A stretch of 6,982 bases of DNA, from positions 1 through 6,982 of the forward strand of contig JAUNNW010000073.1 of NCBI GenBank assembly GCA_030531285.1, in the 5' to 3' direction. Both the position numbers and the translations under genes were made by a program. This DNA comes from Synergistaceae bacterium. Lineage in GTDB: Bacteria; Synergistota; Synergistia; Synergistales; Synergistaceae. The notes beneath the pieces are model-generated. The model had not been told where the DNA came from, ran no database searches, and saw nothing but the letters and a program-made list of their open reading frames with translations. This document shows positions 1-4,884 of this stretch, in pieces; position 1 is the stretch's first letter; the number at the start of each line of letters is the position of its first letter.

Positions 1-52
1 GCCGCGGACATTGTCACGCGAAAAAAGCCGGAAAAAAATCCCCGTCTTCCTG

Positions 53-98
53 CGAAAACGGTTCCGGTAATTGTTTTTCATAGTAATTGTTTTTTTTT
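53..98 (+). repeat. Degenerate ~40-nt intergenic repeat, copy A
   Basis: Positions 53-90 align with 3721-3759 with one single-base indel. The first 21 nt match at 15 of 21 positions, and the following 17 nt (one T removed from the other copy) match at 14 of 17. Both copies continue into a T-rich run. The core is AATTG, a T-run, AT, a purine, then GTAATTGT. GTAATTGT itself occurs twice here (67-74 and 83-90). It lies 5' of the terminator, so it may belong to the 3' region of the upstream gene rather than to the mrp promoter. Its function is unknown. Confidence 0.5.
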
Positions 99-114
99 GT
101 CAAATGTATGGCTT

Positions 115-150
115 AAAACTCCGGATTTTTCCGGAGTTTTTCTTTTTTCT
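115..150 (+). terminator. Rho-independent terminator of an upstream gene
   Basis: AAAACTCCGG at 115-124 pairs perfectly with CCGGAGTTTT at 131-140. A125-T130 adds an eleventh pair, leaving a TTTT loop. The stem is followed directly by a T-rich run (137-148, broken by one C). This is a textbook intrinsic terminator read on the + strand. It implies a + strand transcription unit ending just upstream, and that mrp starts a new unit from a promoter between here and 226. Confidence 0.9.
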
Positions 151-214
151 GTCGTTTTTGGGAGTAAATATGCGATATTTGTTGTAAAATATGCATGGAC
201 AGATATTTTTTAAC

Positions 215-221
215 GGGGTGA
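215..221 (+). promoter_or_regulatory. Ribosome binding site of mrp
   Basis: GGGGTGA is close to the GGAGGTGA anti-16S complement and ends 4 nt before the ATG at 226. It supports that start, which also keeps the cysteine-rich N-terminus in the protein. Confidence 0.7.
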
Positions 222-225
222 CGAT

Positions 226-1071
226 ATGGGTTGTACTCATGATTGTTCAAGCTGCTCTGAAAATTGCAGTGACAGAAAAGAGAAGTTTGATTTCAGTGTT
301 CCGGCGCACAATTTAAGTACTGTCGGCAAGGTTATCGGCATTGTCAGCGGCAAGGGCGGCGTGGGCAAGTCGCTTGTGACTTCGCTGCTTGCTTCGGCGC
401 TTCAGCGCAGAGGCAGCGAGTGCGCAATTCTTGACGCGGATATTACAGGTCCTTCAATTCCCAAGATGTTTGGCATTTCCGAGAGGGCTTCGTCAAACGG
501 CGAGGGTATTCTTCCCGTTGTTTCCCGCAGCGGTGTGCAGCTTATGTCAATAAATCTTGTTATGGAAGACCCTGCAGCGCCTGTTGTCTGGCGAGGTCCT
601 GCAATAGCCGAGGTTGTGAAGCAGTTCTGGGGCAACGTGATTTGGACGGGCGTCGATTATATGTTTGTGGATATGCCTCCGGGAACAGGAGACGTGCCTT
701 TGACTGTTTTCCAGTCACTTCCCGTTGACGGAATTATTATCGTTTCTTCGCCGCAGGATCTTGTTTCCCTGATTGTCGAGAAGGCTGTGCGCATGGCGGA
801 GCTTATGAAGATTCCGGTGCTTGGAATTGTTGAAAATATGAGCTATATCGAATGTCCTGACTGCGGGAAGAAAATCAGCGTTTTCGGAGAGAGCAGGGTT
901 GAGGAAACTGCAGCAAAACACGGTTTTGAGCTGCTTGGAAAAATTCCTGTTGATCCGCGCATAGCTCAGCTTTGTGACGCCGGTGACATAGAAAAATATA
1001 ACGGCAGCCAGCTTGACAGGGCTGTTGAGGTTTTGGAAAAGTTACAGGCTGATGACGGGAGCCGTGAATAA
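226..1071 (+). CDS. mrp: Mrp/NBP35-family P-loop ATPase, Fe-S cluster carrier
   Basis: A 281-residue cytoplasmic ATPase of the Mrp/NBP35/ApbC branch of the MinD/ParA superfamily, whose members bind a labile Fe-S cluster and pass it to apo-proteins. The deviant Walker A motif SGKGGVGKS spans residues 41-49. The family signature DADITGPSIP starts at D70, and the switch segment DMPPGTGD covers 149-156. A CPDC motif (C210, C213) is the expected bridging-cluster site at the dimer interface. The N-terminus adds four cysteines in the spacing C-x3-C-x2-C-x3-C (C3, C7, C10, C14), a possible second metal or cluster site. There is no signal peptide or membrane segment. Length is normal for bacterial forms lacking the DUF59 domain. 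It follows a terminator, so it is probably first in its transcript, and the FAH-family gene starts 1 nt after its stop. Family assignment is firm; the client proteins are unknown. Confidence 0.95.
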   Translation: MGCTHDCSSCSENCSDRKEKFDFSVPAHNLSTVGKVIGIVSGKGGVGKSLVTSLLASALQRRGSECAILDADITGPSIPKMFGISERASSNGEGILPVVSRSGVQLMSINLVMEDPAAPVVWRGPAIAEVVKQFWGNVIWTGVDYMFVDMPPGTGDVPLTVFQSLPVDGIIIVSSPQDLVSLIVEKAVRMAELMKIPVLGIVENMSYIECPDCGKKISVFGESRVEETAAKHGFELLGKIPVDPRIAQLCDAGDIEKYNGSQLDRAVEVLEKLQADDGSRE

Positions 1072-1072
1072 A

Positions 1073-1861
1073 ATGAAGACAGAAGGAAATGTGAAGTTTT
1101 GCAGGTTCTGGGTGGACGGTCATAATTATTCTGGCAGAATCCGCGGCACGTCGGTTGACATTGTTGAGGGTGACCCTTTTACGAAGATGGACGACATAAG
1201 AATCAGTTTCCCTATTGACAGGGTTAAGTTTCTTGCGCCGTTTACTCCCAAGAAAATCTGGGCTGTCGGCCTGAATTACAGGGAACATCTTACAGAGTTT
1301 AAGGATATGAGTTTTGAAGCCCCAGCGGAGCCTGTAATTTTTACGAAGACTATGAATTCGCTTTGCGGCCCCTCGGATTTTATCCGTATTCCTTCCTGGG
1401 CAGGCAGGATAGATTACGAAGGCGAGCTTGCTGTTGCAATCGGCGAGGGCGGCAAGAATATCGCCGTTGAGGACGCGCTTGACCACGTGCTCGGTTATTC
1501 GATTATGAACGATGTTACGGCGCGTGACCTTCAGAAATCCGACAATCAGTGGACGAGGGCAAAATCTTTTGATACTTTCGCGCCCTTTGGTCCTGTTTTG
1601 CTGCTTGCGAAGGAGATGCCGGCTGATACCGGAATCCGCACGAGGCTGAACGGTAAGGTCGTTCAGGAAGCGGTGCTTGAGCAGATGATTTTCAGCGTTG
1701 CTCAGATTATTTCGCACATCAGCCGCTTTGCAACGCTTGAGCAGGGCGACGTTATAGCAACCGGCACACCTAAAGGCGTTGGCGCGATTAAGCCTGGTGA
1801 TGTCGTTGAAATTGAAATAGACGGAATAGGCGTTCTGAGAAACGTCTGCGGAATTGAATAA
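1073..1861 (+). CDS. Fumarylacetoacetate hydrolase (FAH) family protein
   Basis: A 262-residue enzyme of the FAH superfamily, metal-dependent hydrolases, decarboxylases or isomerases acting on beta-dicarbonyl or acylpyruvate-type acids. The catalytic fold begins near residue 60 with KKIWAVGLNYREH, whose H72 is the usual catalytic-lid histidine. The Mg2+/Mn2+ ligands are visible as E116 and E118 (DYEGELAVAIG) and D147 (NDVTARDLQ). QWTRAKSFDTFAPFGP follows at 159-174 and the substrate-loop signature TGTPKGVG at 230-237. Residues 1-55 form the small N-terminal domain common in this family. The ATG at 1073 is chosen: it lies 1 nt past the mrp stop, with GGGAG at 1057-1061. An in-frame ATG at 1052 would extend the protein into mrp. 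The exact substrate cannot be told; acylpyruvate hydrolase/oxaloacetate decarboxylase (FAHD1-like) and 2-hydroxyhepta-2,4-diene-1,7-dioate isomerase activities share this architecture. It is almost certainly co-transcribed with mrp. Confidence 0.9.
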   Translation: MKTEGNVKFCRFWVDGHNYSGRIRGTSVDIVEGDPFTKMDDIRISFPIDRVKFLAPFTPKKIWAVGLNYREHLTEFKDMSFEAPAEPVIFTKTMNSLCGPSDFIRIPSWAGRIDYEGELAVAIGEGGKNIAVEDALDHVLGYSIMNDVTARDLQKSDNQWTRAKSFDTFAPFGPVLLLAKEMPADTGIRTRLNGKVVQEAVLEQMIFSVAQIISHISRFATLEQGDVIATGTPKGVGAIKPGDVVEIEIDGIGVLRNVCGIE

Positions 1862-1862
1862 A

Positions 1863-1897
1863 GACAATTACGAATTACAAAGTAATTCGTAATTGTC
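1863..1897. repeat. Perfect 16-bp inverted repeat (hairpin)
   Basis: GACAATTACGAATTAC (1863-1878) and its exact reverse complement (1882-1897) flank an AAA loop. Each arm is itself two 7-nt units (CAATTAC GAATTAC; GTAATTC GTAATTG). The stem starts 1 nt after the FAH stop codon and ends 3 nt before the GGAG of the next gene. No T-run follows on either side, so it is not a standard intrinsic terminator. It could be an mRNA processing or stability element, a translation modulator, or a remnant of a small intergenic repeat. Confidence 0.9.
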
Positions 1898-1900
1898 GTT

Positions 1901-1904
1901 GGAG
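1901..1904 (+). promoter_or_regulatory. Ribosome binding site of the ABC ATPase, inside a repeat-like segment
   Basis: GGAG lies 8 nt before the ATG at 1913. It is part of GAGCAAAGCGA (1902-1912), which resembles GAGCGAAGCAA at 3850-3860 in the exbB leader; both follow a GTAATT-containing stretch. The translation signal may therefore have been supplied by a repeat. Confidence 0.55.
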
Positions 1905-1912
1905 CAAAGCGA

Positions 1913-2701
1913 ATGGCGGCTATCATCGAAGCGAAAAATCTGTCGCTGAAAATCGGAGACAGGCAGATATTGCGCAGTCTTGACCTTTCTGTGGAGAAGG
2001 GTGCTTTTGTCTGCATAATAGGGCCAAACGGCGCCGGAAAAAGCAGTTTGCTTGCGTGTCTCGGCGGGCTTGCCAAAGGTTGCTGCGGCGAAGTGCTGCT
2101 TGAAGGGAAACCGCTTGCTTCCATGAGCAGCAGGGAAGCGGCAAGGCATATTGCATGGCTTCATCAGTCGGGTTCTGATACGCTGCCTTTTACCGTGCGG
2201 CAGTTTGCGGAGCTTTCACGCTATCCGTGGCACAGCTCTTTCAGCGGGATTGTTAAAGAGGACGAGGACGCAGTGGAGCGTGCGCTTGTCTCAGCGAACG
2301 TTGTTTCGCTTGCCGACAGGAGGTTGGACACGCTTTCCGGCGGTGAACGGCAGAGGGCTCTGCTTGCGGCTGCCCTTGCGCAGGGAACGGATATACTGTT
2401 TCTTGACGAGCCCGCAAGCTTTCTGGATTACAAATATCAGGAAGAAATGCTTGCTGTTGTCGAGAAAATCAACAAGGAACAGGGAATTACTGTTGTCTGT
2501 GTGACGCACGATGTTAATTTCGCGCTGCGTTGCGCCGGCAAAATTTTTGCCGTCAGGGAAGGCTCGCTTTTGTGGAACGGAAACAGGGAAGAACTGCTTG
2601 AACAGAATATTTTGGAACAGCTTTTCGAGACGCGTTTTTCGTTTTTCAAAACAGACGGGAATAAGCTTGCCTGCGTTGTTCCCAAGGGACTTCTGATATG
2701 A
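1913..2701 (+). CDS. ABC transporter ATP-binding protein, FecE/BtuD type
   Basis: A 262-residue nucleotide-binding subunit, cytoplasmic, acting as a dimer on the FecCD-type permease encoded next to it. All ABC motifs are present and intact: Walker A GPNGAGKS at 37-44, Q-loop Q85, signature LSGGERQR at 141-148, Walker B ILFLDEP at 161-167 with catalytic E166, D-loop SFLD at 169-172 and switch H199 (VTHD). The segment SRYPW at 102-106 resembles the LGRxPH-type region usual in iron-chelate and cobalamin ATPases. Length is normal for the FecE/FepC/BtuD group. The stop codon overlaps the start of the permease as ATGA, so the two are translationally coupled. Substrate cannot be read from an ATPase; siderophore iron, heme or cobalamin are the likely options given the permease and the tonB cluster downstream. 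Confidence 0.95.
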   Translation: MAAIIEAKNLSLKIGDRQILRSLDLSVEKGAFVCIIGPNGAGKSSLLACLGGLAKGCCGEVLLEGKPLASMSSREAARHIAWLHQSGSDTLPFTVRQFAELSRYPWHSSFSGIVKEDEDAVERALVSANVVSLADRRLDTLSGGERQRALLAAALAQGTDILFLDEPASFLDYKYQEEMLAVVEKINKEQGITVVCVTHDVNFALRCAGKIFAVREGSLLWNGNREELLEQNILEQLFETRFSFFKTDGNKLACVVPKGLLI

Positions 2702-3675
2702 ACAGGGGTATCTTTGTACTGCTGTTTTTGTTTTCCGCCGCTGTCCTGCTTTTTGCGCCGTTCTGCGGGGTTGAAAATATCCCTCTGTCAGCCGTTCTGC
2801 ACGGAAGCAGTTCAATGCTTTGCAAAATATTCTGGGAGCTGCGTGTTCCCCGGGTTTTGCTGGGCTGGATAACGGGGGCAACGCTTGCAGTCTGCGGTAT
2901 GCTTTTTCAGGCGCTTTTCAGAAATGACCTTGCTTCGCCTGATATGCTCGGAATTTCTTCCGGCGCTGCATTCGGCGCTGTCACCTATATACGTTTGGGT
3001 GCAGAGTTTTCGCTTTTTGGCGTGTTTCCGGGAATTTCGGCGGCGGCTTTTGCGGGCTCACTGCTTGCAACCTTTGCGATTTATGCCGCGGGAAACGGAA
3101 AAAAACGCAGCATGAGCAGCGCTTCGCTGCTGCTTGCAGGCATTGCGGTTAGCTATCTGCTGTCAAGTTTGAATATGATTATGCAGTTCAGCGGAAGCTA
3201 TATAGACTCTTTCCGTGCGCTTCGCTGGTCGATGGGCGGGCTTGAAACGGTCGGTTTCAGCCAGGTTCTTACGACGCTTCCCGCACTTCTTCTGATTGTT
3301 TTCACTGCATTTTACGCCGCGCCTGAGCTTGACCTTTTTGTCTGCGGCGAGAAGCTTGCGGCAAGCAGGGGCGTCAGCGTCAAAAAGCTGCGCAGGGTGC
3401 TTTTCCTTGCAGTTTCGTTTGTTATCGCGGTCAATGTTTCCGTATGTGGGCCTGTTGGTTTTATAGGTTTGCTTTCACCCCATATATGCAGGCATTTTGC
3501 AGGCAGCGCACACAGATCGCTGACTTTGGCGTCTGTATTTTTCGGCGGGGCGTTTTTGGTGCTCTGCGATACTGCGGCAAGAGTGCTTTGGGCGCCTTCG
3601 GAGGTGCCTGTGGGAATTCTTACGGCTTTTATAGGGTCATTGTTCTTCCTTTGGCTGCTGATGAGAGAAAAATAA
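2698..3675 (+). CDS. FecCD/BtuC-family ABC permease
   Basis: A 325-residue polytopic inner-membrane permease of the FecCD family, the channel of type II importers for iron-siderophore, heme or cobalamin. Family landmarks in order are: an N-terminal membrane segment (about 5-22); RVPRVLLGWITGATLAVCG at 49-67; FQALFRNDLASPDMLGISSG at 70-89; RWSMGGL at 176-182; the cytoplasmic coupling segment GEKLAASRGVSVKKLR at 217-232, which contacts the ATPase; GPVGFIGLLSPHICRH at 251-266; and EVPVGILTAFIGSLFFLWLL near the end (302-321). Hydrophobic stretches fit the usual ten membrane helices, and length is typical. It overlaps the ATPase gene by 4 nt. No gene for a periplasmic binding protein or an outer-membrane receptor is adjacent, so the ligand is open. 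A homodimer is expected, since only one permease gene is present. Confidence 0.94.
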   Translation: MNRGIFVLLFLFSAAVLLFAPFCGVENIPLSAVLHGSSSMLCKIFWELRVPRVLLGWITGATLAVCGMLFQALFRNDLASPDMLGISSGAAFGAVTYIRLGAEFSLFGVFPGISAAAFAGSLLATFAIYAAGNGKKRSMSSASLLLAGIAVSYLLSSLNMIMQFSGSYIDSFRALRWSMGGLETVGFSQVLTTLPALLLIVFTAFYAAPELDLFVCGEKLAASRGVSVKKLRRVLFLAVSFVIAVNVSVCGPVGFIGLLSPHICRHFAGSAHRSLTLASVFFGGAFLVLCDTAARVLWAPSEVPVGILTAFIGSLFFLWLLMREK

Positions 3676-3677
3676 TT

Positions 3678-3698
3678 ATGCAAAATGCAGAATGCAAA
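3678..3698 (+). repeat. Three tandem 7-nt repeats
   Basis: ATGCAAA, ATGCAGA and ATGCAAA follow one another without a gap, starting 2 nt after the permease stop codon. A second, looser 7-nt series (ATTCTTC, ATTATTC, ATTGTAT) lies at 3811-3831, and the inverted repeat at 1863-1897 is also built of 7-nt units. Confidence 0.8.
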
Positions 3699-3730
3699 AG
3701 TTTTTAACTTTTAACGTCCGCGACAGCGGA
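3696..3730 (+). terminator. Weak candidate terminator/attenuator hairpins after the permease gene
   Basis: AAAAGTT (3696-3702) can pair with AACTTTT (3706-3712), but this stem is AT-only apart from one G-C pair. TCCGC (3717-3721) pairs with GCGGA (3726-3730) around a GACA loop. T6 (3743-3748) comes too late to be a canonical U-run. GCGG (3726-3729) could instead pair with CCGC (3733-3736), so the two GC stems are mutually exclusive. Termination here is possible but not well supported. Confidence 0.3.
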
Positions 3731-3765
3731 TACCGCAATTGGTTTTTTATGGTAATTGTATTTTT
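3721..3765 (+). repeat. Degenerate ~40-nt intergenic repeat, copy B
   Basis: This is the counterpart of 53-98. It begins CGACAGCGG and continues through CAATTGG, a T6 run and GTAATTGT (3752-3759) into another T-rich stretch. Similarity to copy A is about three quarters over 39 columns with one indel. The distance from the GTAATTGT end to the next start codon is similar in both places: 135 nt to mrp and 140 nt to exbB. It starts 45 nt after the permease stop. Confidence 0.5.
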
Positions 3766-3883
3766 AAGCATATTGATAATGAACGACACAAAAGATAAGT
3801 TTGTTTTTTAATTCTTCATTATTCATTGTATTTCAGTAGTCGGTAATTTGAGCGAAGCAACTGTCGTATGGCAAACAATGACT

Positions 3884-3890
3884 GAGGAGG
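3884..3890 (+). promoter_or_regulatory. Ribosome binding site of exbB
   Basis: GAGGAGG is a near-perfect Shine-Dalgarno, 9 nt before the ATG at 3900. A nearer ATG at 3895 is out of frame with ExbB, so 3900 is the start. Confidence 0.85.
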
Positions 3891-3899
3891 GCGGATGTC

Positions 3900-4514
3900 A
3901 TGTACGAATATATGCAGCAGGGCGGACATATTATGTGGGTTATTTTCGCAATGTCCGTTATTGCTTTGGCAGTTACCATTGAACGGCTGATTTTTTTCAG
4001 GGAAAATTCAACTGACCCTGAGGCTTTGGAGCTTGCGTTCGGCGAAGCCATATTTAAAGGTGACAGAGACAAGGCATACCGTGTTGTGAGTGAAAAGAAA
4101 AGTTCTCTGCACAGAATTTTCCTTGCGGCGTACACGCACTGGGAAATAGACAATGAGGAAATTAAACTGCTTGTGGAGCAGCAGGTGCGCCGTGAAATTT
4201 ACCGCTGGGAAAAGCATTTGTGGCTGCTTGAGCTTGTTGCCAAACTGTCCCCGCTTCTTGGGCTTCTCGGCACTGTTTTGGGCATGGTGGAGATGTTCCA
4301 TTCGCTCAATCTCGGCGGACAGATAACGGGGGCAGCGGTTACGGGCGGCATTTACAAAGCTTTGTTCACGACTGTTGCCGGTCTTGCTGCCGCTATTCCG
4401 TTTATTTTTATTCACGGAATGCTTGTTTCGCGCATCGACAGCGAGGAAGAAACGCTTAACCGCGGCGCTGATTTTATAATTATGGAGCACATCATACGGA
4501 CAAATGAGAAATAA
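3900..4514 (+). CDS. exbB: ExbB/MotA/TolQ-family proton channel subunit
   Basis: A 204-residue inner-membrane protein, the pentameric scaffold of the ExbB-ExbD motor that uses proton flow to energise TonB. Topology fits the family: a first membrane helix near 11-33, a cytoplasmic domain from about 34 to 107, and two helices near 108-133 and 150-176. The channel-lining signatures are visible as SPLLGLLGTVLGMVEMF (117-133, T125) and TTVAGLAAAIPF (157-168). The residue aligned with E. coli ExbB Glu176 (GIAEALLATAIGL) is a lysine here, K153 in GIYKALFTTVAGL, encoded by AAA at 4356-4358. That is unusual for a residue reported as important in E. coli. ExbD overlaps the 3' end by 11 nt. The protein is shorter than E. 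coli ExbB, lacking its longer N- and C-terminal tails. TolQ is an alternative name for the same fold, but the tonB gene downstream and the absence of tolA/tolB favour ExbB. Confidence 0.93.
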   Translation: MYEYMQQGGHIMWVIFAMSVIALAVTIERLIFFRENSTDPEALELAFGEAIFKGDRDKAYRVVSEKKSSLHRIFLAAYTHWEIDNEEIKLLVEQQVRREIYRWEKHLWLLELVAKLSPLLGLLGTVLGMVEMFHSLNLGGQITGAAVTGGIYKALFTTVAGLAAAIPFIFIHGMLVSRIDSEEETLNRGADFIIMEHIIRTNEK

Positions 4515-4884
4515 ACGCAGACGTCTGGCAGACGTGGACATTACGCCGCTTATAGACATGATGTTCATGCTGATTATATTTTTTGTGCTGACTTCTTCGT
4601 TCGTCAACGGGAAGCTGAGCGTTGAGCTGCCTTCGGGAGAAGCGGCGCCGAATGCTGAATCTGCGGTTACCGTTTCAGTGCTTGCCGACGGAAGCGTGCA
4701 ATGGGACGGAAAAAATGTTTCCATGCGGGAGCTTGCCGTACTGGCACGTAAATCGCAGCTGAAAGACGTGCTTGTTGCGGGTGACAAATCAGCAAATTAC
4801 GGCAGGGTTGCAGAGGTGCTTGCGCTGCTCAAACGCGAGGGCGTTTCTTCTGCGGGGCTGCTTATGCAGAACGGGGAGAAATAG
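4504..4884 (+). CDS. exbD: ExbD/TolR-family motor subunit
   Basis: A 126-residue single-pass inner-membrane protein, partner of ExbB. A basic cytoplasmic N-terminus (RNKRRR) precedes one membrane helix at about 15-33. This contains the family signature DITPLIDMMFMLIIFFVLT, with D18 corresponding to the proton-carrying Asp25 of E. coli ExbD. The periplasmic domain (about 40-124) follows the usual beta-alpha pattern, including DKSANYGRVAEVLALLK at 94-110. The ATG lies 11 nt inside the end of exbB with only a weak upstream GGA, so translation is probably coupled. Its TAG stop shares one base with the GTG start of tonB. Length is normal for ExbD. The proton-carrying aspartate is intact, unlike the altered ExbB position. 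Confidence 0.95.
   Translation: MRNKRRRLADVDITPLIDMMFMLIIFFVLTSSFVNGKLSVELPSGEAAPNAESAVTVSVLADGSVQWDGKNVSMRELAVLARKSQLKDVLVAGDKSANYGRVAEVLALLKREGVSSAGLLMQNGEK
4873..4878 (+). promoter_or_regulatory. Ribosome binding site for the GTG start of tonB
   Basis: GGGGAG lies 5 nt before a GTG at 4884-4886 that overlaps the exbD stop (TAGTG). No ATG in frame gives a complete N-terminal anchor, so this site decides the start. Confidence 0.7.

Larger units (their letters stand above)
1..225. other. Intergenic region upstream of mrp
   Basis: No gene can be supported here. Frames 2 and 3 are open from the window edge to stops at 68-70 and 81-83, so the 3' end of an upstream + strand gene may lie at the very start, but nothing in either short tail is recognisable and the frame cannot be chosen. 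From 53 to 98 comes a degenerate repeat (two GTAATTGT copies, T-rich) that also occurs at 3721-3765. A strong intrinsic terminator follows (115-150). The remainder (151-225) is AT-rich and must hold the mrp promoter. TAAAAT at 185-190 is a possible -10 box, but no convincing -35 lies at the right distance, so no promoter is called. Confidence 0.7.
3676..3899. other. Repeat-containing intergenic region before exbB
   Basis: The 224-nt AT-rich gap holds no plausible gene; the ATGs in it open only very short frames (at 3678, nine codons). It contains a 7-nt tandem repeat (3678-3698), an AT-rich hairpin (3696-3712), a small GC hairpin (3717-3730), copy B of the degenerate repeat (3721-3765), a second 7-nt array (3811-3831), and GAGCGAAGCAA (3850-3860) resembling the segment before the ABC ATPase. 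TGATAAT at 3774-3780 matches a Fur half-site but the other half is poor (3 of 7). A promoter for exbB-exbD-tonB-pepF is expected here, but no clear -35/-10 pair is visible. Confidence 0.75.

Noticed and set aside
1..83. Possible C-terminal tail of an upstream gene, including a Cys/His-containing frame ending at 83
   Set aside because: Two frames stop at plausible places and neither tail is recognisable. The region overlaps a repeat, so the real gene may end before the window.
875..1867. 330-codon open frame on the - strand, antisense to the end of mrp and the whole FAH gene
   Set aside because: The + strand proteins carry intact family motifs throughout. The antisense product is rich in Arg, Asn, Cys and His with no recognisable domain, as expected for a shadow of biased codon use.
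2291..2881. 196-codon open frame on the - strand across the ATPase-permease junction
   Set aside because: It overlaps the conserved ABC signature and Walker B regions of the + strand gene and has no recognisable features.
3774..3788. Fur box in the exbB leader
   Set aside because: TGATAAT is a perfect half-site, but the opposite half matches only 3 of 7 bases. In an AT-rich gap with ATAATGA-like repeats this is weak.
3895..3897. Alternative ATG for exbB at 3895
   Set aside because: It is out of frame with ExbB and leads into an unrelated sequence. The ATG at 3900 gives the complete family N-terminus.
4008..4787. 259-codon open frame on the - strand across exbB and exbD
   Set aside because: It is antisense to two confidently identified genes, shows no domain or sensible RBS, and crosses their boundary.
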